Of a stretch of DNA of 64,000 nt, positions 19,166 to 27,933 are shown piece by piece (the first letter of the stretch is position 1; each line of letters opens with the position of its first letter). Made by a program: the position numbers and the translations under genes. Below the pieces are notes generated by a model. That model searched no databases, had not been told where the DNA came from, and worked only from the letters and a program-made list of their open reading frames with translations. Source of the DNA: UBA4874 sp002399435 (GTDB lineage: Bacteria; Bacillota; Clostridia; Caldicoprobacterales; DTU083); the NCBI GenBank assembly GCA_036823195.1, contig DAISGI010000008.1, forward strand, positions 1 to 64,000, given 5' to 3'.

Positions 19166-21208
19166 ATGAAGAAAAGGATGATCCGGTCTGTTTTTTGTCC
19201 CGCTTTGCTCACTTTGCTGATGCTGCTTTTCCTCTGCCCTGCTGCATTTGCCTCCGATGCGCCGTATACCACCATGACACAGGATCACAGAGGCCGGCTT
19301 GTCAGCAGCCAGGACGGATACCTGCCACAAAACGCCATTACCAAGCTGGGAGGCAAGGAGCTCAAGAAGCCGGGCGACATCTTTATAGACGGAAAGAATA
19401 TGCTTTACATTGCCGATACGGGAAATGCCAGGGTGGTACGTTGCACACTGGAAGGGGAATTCCTTGCCTCCATCGGGGAAGGGGTGCTGAAGGGTCCTAC
19501 CGGTATCTTTGTGGATGAAAAGGGCAATCTCTATGCGGCGGACCCCAGGCAGGGGAAAATCATTGTTTTCTCATCTGACGGAAAGCAGATCGGGGAATAT
19601 GGCAAACCGGAAGGCCCCCTGTATGGAAAGAAGAATAAGTTTGTTCCCAAAAAGCTGGTGGTGGATGCTGCCGGAAGCCTTTACGTTATTGCAGAGGGCA
19701 ACACCAACGGAATTGCCCAGATCGGGGAGCAGAAGGACTTTCTTGGATACTTCGGGGCCAACAGTACACCGCTTCCTATTCGGGACGCCTTTCGCAGATT
19801 GATTTCCACGAAGGAACAGAAGCAGCAGCTAAAGCGAAATGTTCCTCCTTCTCCCGTCAATCTTGCCATAGATGACAGGGGACTGATCTATACTGTGACC
19901 CAGGGATCCGAAGCAAACGGGGTGAAGAAGTTCAATATGGCCGGCATCAATATGCTGAACAATGTGCTTTCCGATGAGAACATCGCGGATGTGGCAGTCG
20001 GTTCGATAGAAAACATATTTGTCGTGTCTGCCACCGGATATCTCTATGAATATTCCAGGGAAGGGGATCTGCTCTTTCTGTTCGGCGGCAGCGATGACGG
20101 AAAGAACCGCAGCGGTCTGTTCGTCAATGCGGCTGCCATTGATGTGGATGCATCCGGACATTTGTATGTTCTGGATCAGGAAGCCGGCAAAATACAGGTT
20201 TTTGAGCAGACCGAGTATGCGGATACTGTTCACCATGCCTTGCGTCTCTACCAGGAAGGACATTATGTTGAAAGCAAGGAGCCGTGGGAGGAAGTGCTCC
20301 GGCAGAACAGCTTCTTTGACTATGCCTACAGGGGTTTGGGGCAGGCCTATTACAAGCTGGAGGATTACGACCGATCCCTGTCGGCATTTCGCCTGGCAGG
20401 GGATAAGGACGGCTACTCCGATTCCTTTTGGGAAGTGCGGAATGTTTTTCTGAAAAATCATCTTTTTTTGATACTTATCATCTTTCTCGTGTTGTATGTC
20501 TTCAGAAAGGCCCTTCAGAAGCTGGATCGGAAATTTGGCATACTCCGGCCGGTCCGGGGCTTCCTGTCTTCAGCCGGGGACAAGCGACTGGTACGGGAGC
20601 TGCGATTTGTGGCTTATGTGCCGAAAAATCCGGCGGATGCCTATTATGGGATTCAAAGAGAGAGCAAGGTCTCCATTTTCTCCTCCACTTTGCTGTATCT
20701 TGTTTTCTTCATCCTATATGTGGCGGACAAGTATTTCTCCGGATTTTTGTTCAAACGGGTACAGGAAGGGCGGTTTGAGCTGGGGATGGACGTCGCTTTG
20801 GTGTTCGGTATATTCTTCCTGTTTATTCTGTGTAATTATCTGGTCTCCTCCATCCGGGACGGAGAGGGAAAACTGAAGGATATATACTGCTCTCTGGCTT
20901 ATGCGACCATGCCCTATCTGGTTCTGAAGCCTGTCGTTATTCTCTTGAGTCATGTGCTGACTCAGAATGAAGCTTTTCTGATTGGATTGCTGAACTTTAT
21001 TGTTGTCCTCGCGATGGCAATTCTGATCGTCGTCATGGTTCGGGAGATTCAGAACTACTCCTGGCGGGAAACGTTTCAAAATATCGGCCTGACGCTGTTT
21101 ACCATGTTTCTTTTCATTGTTGCCGGCGTAATCATCTTTGCTTTGATTCATCAGGTCGTTGACTTTGTTGTGTCCATCTGGAAAGAGGTGAGCTATCGTG
21201 TCTCATAG
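19166..21208 (+). CDS. NHL-repeat / TPR / YIP1-domain membrane protein
   Basis: Membrane protein of 680 residues. A signal peptide (1-30) leads to an extracytoplasmic beta-propeller of NHL-type repeats (about 40-345; e.g. KPGDIFIDGKNMLYIADTGN, PTGIFVDEKGNLYAADP, AIDVDASGHLYVLDQEAGK). A TPR-like pair follows (about 355-425; GHYVESKEPWEEVL, AYYKLEDYDRSLSAFRLAG), then a helix near 435-452 and a YIP1-type domain with about five helices (500-670). Proteins of this layout recur, as I recall, inside large-substrate ABC importer operons of Bacillota, but their role is not established. Its stop overlaps the next gene by 11 bases, so the two are co-translated and may form a complex. Confidence 0.8.
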   Translation: MKKRMIRSVFCPALLTLLMLLFLCPAAFASDAPYTTMTQDHRGRLVSSQDGYLPQNAITKLGGKELKKPGDIFIDGKNMLYIADTGNARVVRCTLEGEFLASIGEGVLKGPTGIFVDEKGNLYAADPRQGKIIVFSSDGKQIGEYGKPEGPLYGKKNKFVPKKLVVDAAGSLYVIAEGNTNGIAQIGEQKDFLGYFGANSTPLPIRDAFRRLISTKEQKQQLKRNVPPSPVNLAIDDRGLIYTVTQGSEANGVKKFNMAGINMLNNVLSDENIADVAVGSIENIFVVSATGYLYEYSREGDLLFLFGGSDDGKNRSGLFVNAAAIDVDASGHLYVLDQEAGKIQVFEQTEYADTVHHALRLYQEGHYVESKEPWEEVLRQNSFFDYAYRGLGQAYYKLEDYDRSLSAFRLAGDKDGYSDSFWEVRNVFLKNHLFLILIIFLVLYVFRKALQKLDRKFGILRPVRGFLSSAGDKRLVRELRFVAYVPKNPADAYYGIQRESKVSIFSSTLLYLVFFILYVADKYFSGFLFKRVQEGRFELGMDVALVFGIFFLFILCNYLVSSIRDGEGKLKDIYCSLAYATMPYLVLKPVVILLSHVLTQNEAFLIGLLNFIVVLAMAILIVVMVREIQNYSWRETFQNIGLTLFTMFLFIVAGVIIFALIHQVVDFVVSIWKEVSYRVS

Positions 21209-23441
21209 GAAGGTCGCTGCTTTTCTGCGGAATATTGGGATACTGATTTGTGTTGTGGCTGTTTTTGCCGGCCTGATCTATGCAATCAATCACAGAACGA
21301 AGGTAGCCGGGAAAGGAGGAAAAGCCGGGGACTTTTCAAAATTTTTGCCGGGGTCTTCCGATAGGGGGACAGGGGATTCGCCCTTTGTGGCTGCAGAAAA
21401 TCAGAGGCTGAAAATGATTCTGGATCCGGTTTCCCTGGGGATTACCCTGGAGGACAAATCCACCGGCGAGACCATGTCCTCTGTTTTCAATCCGGGAAAG
21501 GATCCGCTGAATGAATCCTGGAAAGGATTTCTGGAGTCCGGTGTCGCCATCGAATTTTACAATGGAACTTCTCCTGCTTTGGAGCGGGCGGATATGTTCA
21601 ACCGGTCGCCGCAGAAATACATAAAAAAGAAGGAAAATGGATTTCAGGCCACGATTTCCTACGAAAAACTGAAAATAGCCTTTACCGTTGTGGTGGAGCT
21701 GACAGAGGACGGCATGACCGCAAAGGTTCCGGCGGAAAGCATCTATGAAGGGGAGCAGTTCCGTCTGGGTGCAGTTTATCTGTATCCCTTCATGGGAGCT
21801 TCCCGTCTGGATGAGGAGAAAGGATACCTGTTTATTCCGGAAGGCTCCGGCGCGCTGGTGGAATTGCAGGATAACAAGGGCCGTTACAATGCTCCCTATG
21901 CCAAGAAAATATACGGGGAAAATATCGCCGTGGATGCTGAGGTTTCCCAGAAGATGAACTGGCCCAGTGTGAAGCCTCCGGAACAAATCGTTATGCCGGT
22001 TTTCGGCATCGCCCATACGGACCGGAACATGGCCCTGCTTGGCATTGCGGAGGACGGGACATCCGACGCTGAGCTTCTGGCCTACCCGAATGGCGTAATG
22101 ACCAACTACAACTGGGTGACGGTGAAGTACCTGTACCGCAAGGAGTTTATTACACAGGTATCCCGTGGCAGCGGCATTATCGCCGCACCGAAGGAAGGAA
22201 GCTTCCGTGATGTGGGAGTACGGTTCATTGTGTTGTCCGGAGATCAGGCGGACTATTCCGGGATGGCAAAAGCCTACCGCAATTACCTGCTGAAAACAGA
22301 CAGGCTGGAGAAAAAAGATACCGAGTTTCGGATTCGCCTGGATTTTCTGGGAGCAGAAAGCAAGAAATGGATCGTATTCAAGGCAAAGGTACCTATGACC
22401 ACGGTGGAACAGATGGGATCCATGATGGAAAGACTGGAGAAAAAGGGCGTGGACCGGATTCTGCCGACCTATATGGGATGGCAAAGCGGCGGCCTTTCCC
22501 TGGCATACGGCAGCAACAACTATACCGTGGAAAAGTCGGTAGGAGATATGGATCAGCTGAACGGCCTGGCGGCCAGGCTGAAAAAGAAAGGCTCCGAGCT
22601 GATGCTGTATCAGGATTTCCTGTTGGCCAATCCGGACCGGAAGTATGACTCCTCCACCGATATCGCAAAGAATCTGGGAAAGACGATAGCGAAAAAGAAA
22701 ACCAACAAGCCGTTGTACCCGGAATTCTATTATCTGACGCCTCCCCGTTCCCTGTCGGACTCGGGGAAATTCCGGGAGAAGTTTGAAGATACCAACCTTC
22801 ATGGGATTACGGTAGGCTCCAATGCCAATACCCTATACTCTTATTTTTCCCGGGGCGCAGTGCATCCCAGGGAGGAAACCAGGAACATGACAGATTCCAT
22901 GATGAAAGGATTCCAGGGGTATCAGAAGGCGATGATCCGACCCTTTGATTATCTGTGGAAATATACGGACCATTATTTCGATCTCCCCCTGGCGACTTCC
23001 AATTACAATTATATCAGTCGGGAGGTTCCGTTCCTGCCCATGGTATTGAAAGGAATCCTTCCTTATTATTCAGATTATGCCAACTTTGAGCCGAATCGAA
23101 CAAAATTTTTATTAAAAATGGTGGAGTATGGGGCTTATCCGTCCTTCCTTCTGACCTGGGAGGACTCAACAGAATTGAAGGATACGAATTCATCGGATTT
23201 CTTTGCTTCCAAATTTACGGATTATGAACCGGTGGTCAAGGAATATTACAGATTGTTCCGGGAACTGCATGACCGGATCGGGGATGCGGGTATCCAGAAG
23301 CATGAGGCTTTGTCGGAGGATGTGGTGAAGGTTGTTTATGATAACGGGGTGGAGATTGTGGTGAATTATGGGAGGCAGGATTTCCCATACAGGAATGCAA
23401 CGGTGGAGCCGCAGTCCTATCGTTTATTTGAGGTGAATTGA
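21198..23441 (+). CDS. DUF5696-like membrane-anchored protein, glycosidase-like barrel possible
   Basis: Protein of 747 residues with one N-terminal transmembrane anchor (about 8-30) and a large outside domain. A beta-rich region (about 60-370) precedes an alpha/beta region (about 380-640) with strands and helices such as RILPTYMGWQSGG and LKKKGSELMLYQDFLL, reminiscent of a TIM-barrel hydrolase. It matches my memory of DUF5696 proteins, which co-occur with YIP1 proteins in sugar importer operons. No catalytic pair can be assigned from sequence alone. The GTG start has AGAGGTGA upstream and lies within the end of the previous gene. It probably works on the cell surface with the NHL/YIP1 protein and the composite binding protein. 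Confidence 0.7.
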   Translation: MSHRKVAAFLRNIGILICVVAVFAGLIYAINHRTKVAGKGGKAGDFSKFLPGSSDRGTGDSPFVAAENQRLKMILDPVSLGITLEDKSTGETMSSVFNPGKDPLNESWKGFLESGVAIEFYNGTSPALERADMFNRSPQKYIKKKENGFQATISYEKLKIAFTVVVELTEDGMTAKVPAESIYEGEQFRLGAVYLYPFMGASRLDEEKGYLFIPEGSGALVELQDNKGRYNAPYAKKIYGENIAVDAEVSQKMNWPSVKPPEQIVMPVFGIAHTDRNMALLGIAEDGTSDAELLAYPNGVMTNYNWVTVKYLYRKEFITQVSRGSGIIAAPKEGSFRDVGVRFIVLSGDQADYSGMAKAYRNYLLKTDRLEKKDTEFRIRLDFLGAESKKWIVFKAKVPMTTVEQMGSMMERLEKKGVDRILPTYMGWQSGGLSLAYGSNNYTVEKSVGDMDQLNGLAARLKKKGSELMLYQDFLLANPDRKYDSSTDIAKNLGKTIAKKKTNKPLYPEFYYLTPPRSLSDSGKFREKFEDTNLHGITVGSNANTLYSYFSRGAVHPREETRNMTDSMMKGFQGYQKAMIRPFDYLWKYTDHYFDLPLATSNYNYISREVPFLPMVLKGILPYYSDYANFEPNRTKFLLKMVEYGAYPSFLLTWEDSTELKDTNSSDFFASKFTDYEPVVKEYYRLFRELHDRIGDAGIQKHEALSEDVVKVVYDNGVEIVVNYGRQDFPYRNATVEPQSYRLFEVN

Positions 23442-23442
23442 T

Positions 23443-24393
23443 ATGATCGGGAAACGAGGGTCCGTACGAAGTGTGACAGCTCGTCAGGAGAGAAAAGGTT
23501 ATCTTTTTGTATTGCCCTGGACCGTGGGGTTTCTGATCTTTTTTGCCAACCCCATTGTTCAGTCTGTACTTTACAGCATTAGCAGCGTACGCATTACGGC
23601 AAAGGCAAGGATCGTGAAGCCGGTGGGTTTTGATAATTTTGCCTATATTTTTACAAAAGATATTTATTTTGTGGAACGCACGAAGGATTTCTTTATCAAT
23701 ACCCTCTTCAGTCTTCCGATCATATTGGTGTTTGCCCTGATGATTGCCATGCTGATCAACCAGAAAATCCACTTCAAGGGTTTCTTCCGGACGCTGTTTT
23801 TTCTTCCCATCATCGTTGTCAGCGGTCCGGTGCTGAATAACCTGATTCAGGAAGGCGCGACCACCGTGCCCATGATGGAGCAGTATGGGATTTACGATAT
23901 TATCAATGAAACGCTGCCAAGCTTTCTGAAAAGTCCGATTACCTATCTGTTCCAACAGCTGATTCTGATTTTGTGGTATTCCGGTGTGCCGATTCTGATC
24001 AACCTGGCCGGGCTGCAGAAAATTGATTCGAATCTGTATGAGGCCGCTTTGATCGACGGTGCGTCTGCCTGGGTGGTATTCTGGAAGATTACCCTGCCGG
24101 CCTTGAAAAGCATTCTGTTGGTGGACGCAATTTATATTCTTGTATTTCTGGGGACATCGGAGATCAATGAGGTAATCGGTCTGATCAAGTCCAATATGTT
24201 GAATCCCAATACCGGGTTTGGCATTGCCTCTGCCATGGCCTGGATCTATTCCCTGGGGCTGCTGCTTATTATGGGAGTCATATATTTGATCGCCGGGCGG
24301 GAGAAGTCCAATGCGGAAGAAAAACACGCCAAAAAGGAACAGAAGATACAGAAAAGAAAAATAGCAAAGCTGGTCAAACAGGGAGGGAGATGA
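23443..24393 (+). CDS. sugar ABC transporter permease (MalF type), permease 2
   Basis: Permease of 316 residues with six helices and the EAA loop LYEAALIDGASAWVVFWKI. It starts one base after the preceding stop, with GAGGTGA as ribosome site. The C-terminal tail is unusually long and lysine-rich (EEKHAKKEQKIQKRKIAKL), a charged cytoplasmic extension. The next gene, a MalG-type permease, begins four bases on, so these two are the natural pair. Confidence 0.92.
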   Translation: MIGKRGSVRSVTARQERKGYLFVLPWTVGFLIFFANPIVQSVLYSISSVRITAKARIVKPVGFDNFAYIFTKDIYFVERTKDFFINTLFSLPIILVFALMIAMLINQKIHFKGFFRTLFFLPIIVVSGPVLNNLIQEGATTVPMMEQYGIYDIINETLPSFLKSPITYLFQQLILILWYSGVPILINLAGLQKIDSNLYEAALIDGASAWVVFWKITLPALKSILLVDAIYILVFLGTSEINEVIGLIKSNMLNPNTGFGIASAMAWIYSLGLLLIMGVIYLIAGREKSNAEEKHAKKEQKIQKRKIAKLVKQGGR

Positions 24394-24397
24394 AATC

Positions 24398-25399
24398 ATG
24401 CAAAACGCAGTAACTCAGAAAAACAGGATTTGGCTGGAAAATCATAAGAACAAGGCAAGGAAACTTCTTTTTGGGACGAGAAGTAAAAGCGGCATCCTTT
24501 TTTTGACCTTTGTATATATCATGCTGATTGCTCTGGGGTTTATCTATCTGTATCCCATTCTGCGCATGTTTGTCACGAGCTTTATGTCTCTGGATGATCT
24601 GCTGGACGATTCCGTTAAATGGATTCCGACACATATCTCATTGGGGAACTACAAGCAGGCTCTGGAGGTTATGAAGTTCCGGGAAAACATCGGTCCCACC
24701 CTGTTGCTTTCCGTTGTTCCCTCCCTTTTCCAGACAGCCATCAGTGCCATAACGGGATATGGATTTGCCCGATATCACTTTCGCGGGAAATCCTTCCTGA
24801 TGCTTTTGGTACTGCTGACCTTTGTGGTCCCGCCTCATGTCATGATGGTACCGCGATATCTGATGTATTCAGATTATAAAATGATCGGGACCATGAAGGT
24901 GCTGATTTATCCCGCCATGCTGGGCCAGGGGCTGAACAGCGCGATCTTTATTCTGATCTTTACCCAGTTTTTCAGGCAGACGCCTGCTTCCCTGGAAGAA
25001 GCAGCGAGGGTGGATGGAGCCGGGGATCTCCGGATATTTTTGACCATTGCCGTTCCTCTGGCTGTACCGGCCTTTGTCGTCTCCATTTTGTTTTCTTTCG
25101 TCTGGTATTGGAATGAGACCTACTTCAGTTCCCTCTTTTTGGGAAGCGCCAATATCGGCAATCAGAAATCCATTTCCACGATTCTGATGGAGCTTATGCG
25201 GTTTGAAGACAACTATAAAAAGTATATTCAGCAGGTGTCGGGATCCTGGTCTACCGGGACATCCGCAGATACTGTGGTAAATGAGGCAATCCGTATGGCG
25301 GGAACGATGGTGAGCATTCTGCCGCTTCTCATTGTGTATTTTCTGCTTCAGAGATATTTTGTGGAAAGTATTGAACGCACCGGGATTACCGGGGAATAA
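24398..25399 (+). CDS. carbohydrate ABC transporter permease (MalG type), permease 3
   Basis: Permease of 333 residues with a 30-residue basic cytoplasmic N-terminus, six helices and the EAA loop LEEAARVDGAGDLRIFLTIAV. The C-terminal QRYFVESIERTGITGE is typical of the MalG group. A loop of about 30 residues between helices near the C-terminus (NYKKYIQQVSGSWSTGTSAD) is longer than in most relatives. A GGGAGGGAG ribosome site precedes the ATG. Confidence 0.92.
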   Translation: MQNAVTQKNRIWLENHKNKARKLLFGTRSKSGILFLTFVYIMLIALGFIYLYPILRMFVTSFMSLDDLLDDSVKWIPTHISLGNYKQALEVMKFRENIGPTLLLSVVPSLFQTAISAITGYGFARYHFRGKSFLMLLVLLTFVVPPHVMMVPRYLMYSDYKMIGTMKVLIYPAMLGQGLNSAIFILIFTQFFRQTPASLEEAARVDGAGDLRIFLTIAVPLAVPAFVVSILFSFVWYWNETYFSSLFLGSANIGNQKSISTILMELMRFEDNYKKYIQQVSGSWSTGTSADTVVNEAIRMAGTMVSILPLLIVYFLLQRYFVESIERTGITGE

Positions 25400-25465
25400 T
25401 TTTTCAGGTCATAACGGCGAATGCCGATGTGATAAATGGGACAAAAAAGAAGGAGGAGTGAAATC

Positions 25466-26920
25466 GTGAAGCATTTTGGGAAAAAGAGTGTTGTTTTGCT
25501 GCTGGTAATGGTTCTTACGCTTTCCGCCCTGAGCGCCTGCAAGGGTGGGGACAAGACAGCTGGCCAGCCGAAAGGCGGCAAGGAAAACAATTCCGCGGAT
25601 GCTGACGGGAAGGGCAAAGACGACGGAAAAAAGTCCGGTAAGGAGGGTGGCCTGGATCCCATGACGAAGGAGGATATCACGTTGTCCTATGCCTGCTGGG
25701 GTCTGAAGGAAAAGGGTGAAATCGAGGCGAGAGACGAACAACTGGCAGCCTTTACGGACGCCTATCCCAATATCCATGTGAATTTTGTGGAGATCGAACA
25801 GGACAACTGGAACGAAGCATTGTATAACAATGCGGCTTCCGGTACGTTGCCGGACGTTTTTTGGGTGTTCAGTGTGACCGATGCGGTAAAGAATCAATGG
25901 GCACTGGATGTAACGGATCTGTTTGACGCTGACCCGGATACAAAGGAGATTTATCCGGGAGTACGGGATTTGTCGACCATTGCGGGGCACAGGTTCCATG
26001 TACCCTGTGTCATGTTCCCCCATATGATTTTTCTCAACAAAACCCTGTTTGAAAAGTATAACGAACCCCTGCCGGATTATGACTGGACTGTGGATGATTT
26101 CAAGAAAATTGCGGAACGGATGAGCCATCCGGAGGATTATTATTTCGGAACTTCCCAACCCATCTATTACGATCTGATGGACGCCTGGTATAACGGAAAA
26201 ACCCGTTACGGCTGGGACGGGAAAAAGTATGATATGGGACAGACCTGGGTAGATGCCTGGAACTGGAGGCTGGACTGGATTGACCAGAAGGTTTGCGAGT
26301 GGATGAGCGAGGATGAAAAGCAGAATGTCCTGGGTGATCCTGCAGCATGGCCTCCGGGAAAAGGACGGGTAGCCATGCATATTGACTGGCCCTGGACCAT
26401 AGCCAAATTTCAGGATGAAGTGTCCAAGGAAACGGGAATGGAATTCCTGTTCTATCCATTGCCCAAGGGACCCACCGGACGCCAGATGGCCCTGATTGAC
26501 AACAGTGTGATTTCTGCCACCACGAAACACCCCAGGGAAGCCTGGGAACTTCAGAAATGGACTTCCTGGGGAAAGGAAGCCTGTAAGAATCGTTTGGCAG
26601 GATACAAGAAAGCAGGAGCGCCGGTATCACGTCTACCTGTTATTACCAACAAGGAGGTCTGGAAACAGATCATTGACACAGCTCCCAATGAGTCTATGAA
26701 GGCATTTTATGAACATCTGACGGATATTACGCCATCTCCATGGCCCATTGCGCCCGGCTGGGCGGATTTTGATGCCTGGATGGGAGATCAGGACATGATA
26801 GGCAAGATTGAACGCCGGGAAGTCCGTCCGGAGGATGTTGTGGAGGAACTGAACGATAAATTGAATGAATTCAGGGAGAAAGACGTGGAGCTGATCAAAG
26901 AGCTCTATTCCATCAAGTAA
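25466..26920 (+). CDS. sugar ABC transporter substrate-binding lipoprotein
   Basis: Family-1 binding protein of 484 residues. The signal peptide ends in the lipobox LSAC with the cysteine at 25, followed by a charged low-complexity linker. Recognisable parts are LSYACWGLKEKGEIEARDEQ, VNFVEIEQDNW and GTLPDVFWV. The open frame begins ten codons upstream, but the GTG used here sits 5 bases after AGGAGGAG and gives a proper signal peptide. It is the second binding protein in this operon, between two MalG-type permeases, so the operon may serve two related ligands. Confidence 0.92.
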   Translation: MKHFGKKSVVLLLVMVLTLSALSACKGGDKTAGQPKGGKENNSADADGKGKDDGKKSGKEGGLDPMTKEDITLSYACWGLKEKGEIEARDEQLAAFTDAYPNIHVNFVEIEQDNWNEALYNNAASGTLPDVFWVFSVTDAVKNQWALDVTDLFDADPDTKEIYPGVRDLSTIAGHRFHVPCVMFPHMIFLNKTLFEKYNEPLPDYDWTVDDFKKIAERMSHPEDYYFGTSQPIYYDLMDAWYNGKTRYGWDGKKYDMGQTWVDAWNWRLDWIDQKVCEWMSEDEKQNVLGDPAAWPPGKGRVAMHIDWPWTIAKFQDEVSKETGMEFLFYPLPKGPTGRQMALIDNSVISATTKHPREAWELQKWTSWGKEACKNRLAGYKKAGAPVSRLPVITNKEVWKQIIDTAPNESMKAFYEHLTDITPSPWPIAPGWADFDAWMGDQDMIGKIERREVRPEDVVEELNDKLNEFREKDVELIKELYSIK

Positions 26921-26933
26921 AAATAACGGAGTC

Positions 26934-26973
26934 AATGCAGGCATGCAGGAGGGAGTCTGTATGCCTGCATTTT
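26934..26973 (+). terminator. hairpin between binding-protein and permease genes
   Basis: A perfect 11-base stem (AATGCAGGCAT/ATGCCTGCATT) with a 16-base loop is followed by TTTAAGGAGG, so the ribosome site of the next gene follows the stem. Hairpins in this position behind binding-protein genes often cause partial termination or protect the upstream mRNA, giving excess binding protein over permease. Confidence 0.55.
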
Positions 26974-26987
26974 AAGGAGGTTGGATT

Positions 26988-27860
26988 ATGAGTGTCCGAC
27001 AGGCGACCCGGATTGATCCAAAGAGATTTCACAAAAGTCAGCTGAAAATTTACGCCTATTTGATCCCCATTTCCATTTTTATGCTGCTTCCCATTGTATA
27101 TATCATAAATCACGCCTTTAAGCCGATCAATGAGCTGTTTGCCTTTCCACCCCGGTTTTTTGCGCATCAGCCCACAACGGATAATTTTCGAAAGCTGTTT
27201 CAGACTACCCAACAATCAGGGATCCCCATGGGGCGGTATCTGTTCAACAGCATTGTGATTACCGTTGTCGTTGTGCTTCTGACCGTTGTCATCAGTTCCA
27301 TGGCCGGCTTTGCCCTGTCGAAACTGAAGTTTCGCGGAAAGGACCAGCTGTTTGAGATCAACACCATTGCCCTGATGTTTGTGCCGGTAGCGGTAACCAT
27401 TCCAAGATATCTGGTCATAGACCGGCTGGGGATCATGGATACCTATCTGGCGCACATTCTTCCGCTGATGGCCATGCCGGTGGGGCTGTTCCTTGTGAAG
27501 CAGTTTATTGACCAGGTGCCGGATGAGCTGATGGAAGCGGCGGTGGTGGACGGTGCGTCCCATTACCGTATTTACTGGAAGATCGTGCTGCCGATGATCC
27601 GGCCTGCCCTTGCTACGATTGCCATCCTGGCGTTTCAGGCGGTGTGGAACAATGTGGAGACTTCCACTTTGTTTGTCACACAGGAGAACATGAGAACCCT
27701 GGCGTTTTTCATGAATTCCCTGGCTTCCAACACCAATATTGTTGCCGGACAGGGCGTTGCTGCAGCGGCTGGTCTGATTATGTTCATGCCAAATGTTGTT
27801 CTCTTTGTGATTCTTCAAAGCAATGTCATGAACACAATGGCTTACTCCGGGATGAAGTAG
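26988..27860 (+). CDS. carbohydrate ABC transporter permease (MalG type), permease 4
   Basis: Permease of 290 residues, six helices, EAA loop LMEAAVVDGASHYRIYWKIVL. It starts after a strong AAGGAGG. With this gene the operon has two MalF-type and two MalG-type permeases plus two binding proteins, enough for two importers that are interleaved instead of sitting in separate cassettes. It is followed by the lipoprotein GH43 gene 73 bases downstream. Confidence 0.92.
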   Translation: MSVRQATRIDPKRFHKSQLKIYAYLIPISIFMLLPIVYIINHAFKPINELFAFPPRFFAHQPTTDNFRKLFQTTQQSGIPMGRYLFNSIVITVVVVLLTVVISSMAGFALSKLKFRGKDQLFEINTIALMFVPVAVTIPRYLVIDRLGIMDTYLAHILPLMAMPVGLFLVKQFIDQVPDELMEAAVVDGASHYRIYWKIVLPMIRPALATIAILAFQAVWNNVETSTLFVTQENMRTLAFFMNSLASNTNIVAGQGVAAAAGLIMFMPNVVLFVILQSNVMNTMAYSGMK

Positions 27861-27933
27861 CGGCAGATGGCTGATAATCGGACGGACTGCAGGAAGGAAA
27901 GCAGGAGAAGGAAAGATCGGGAGGGGAGAAAAA

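Noticed and set aside
22367..22648. Small glycine-rich open frame inside the DUF5696-like gene
   Set aside because: No ribosome site or motif, and it is fully overlapped by the supported frame.
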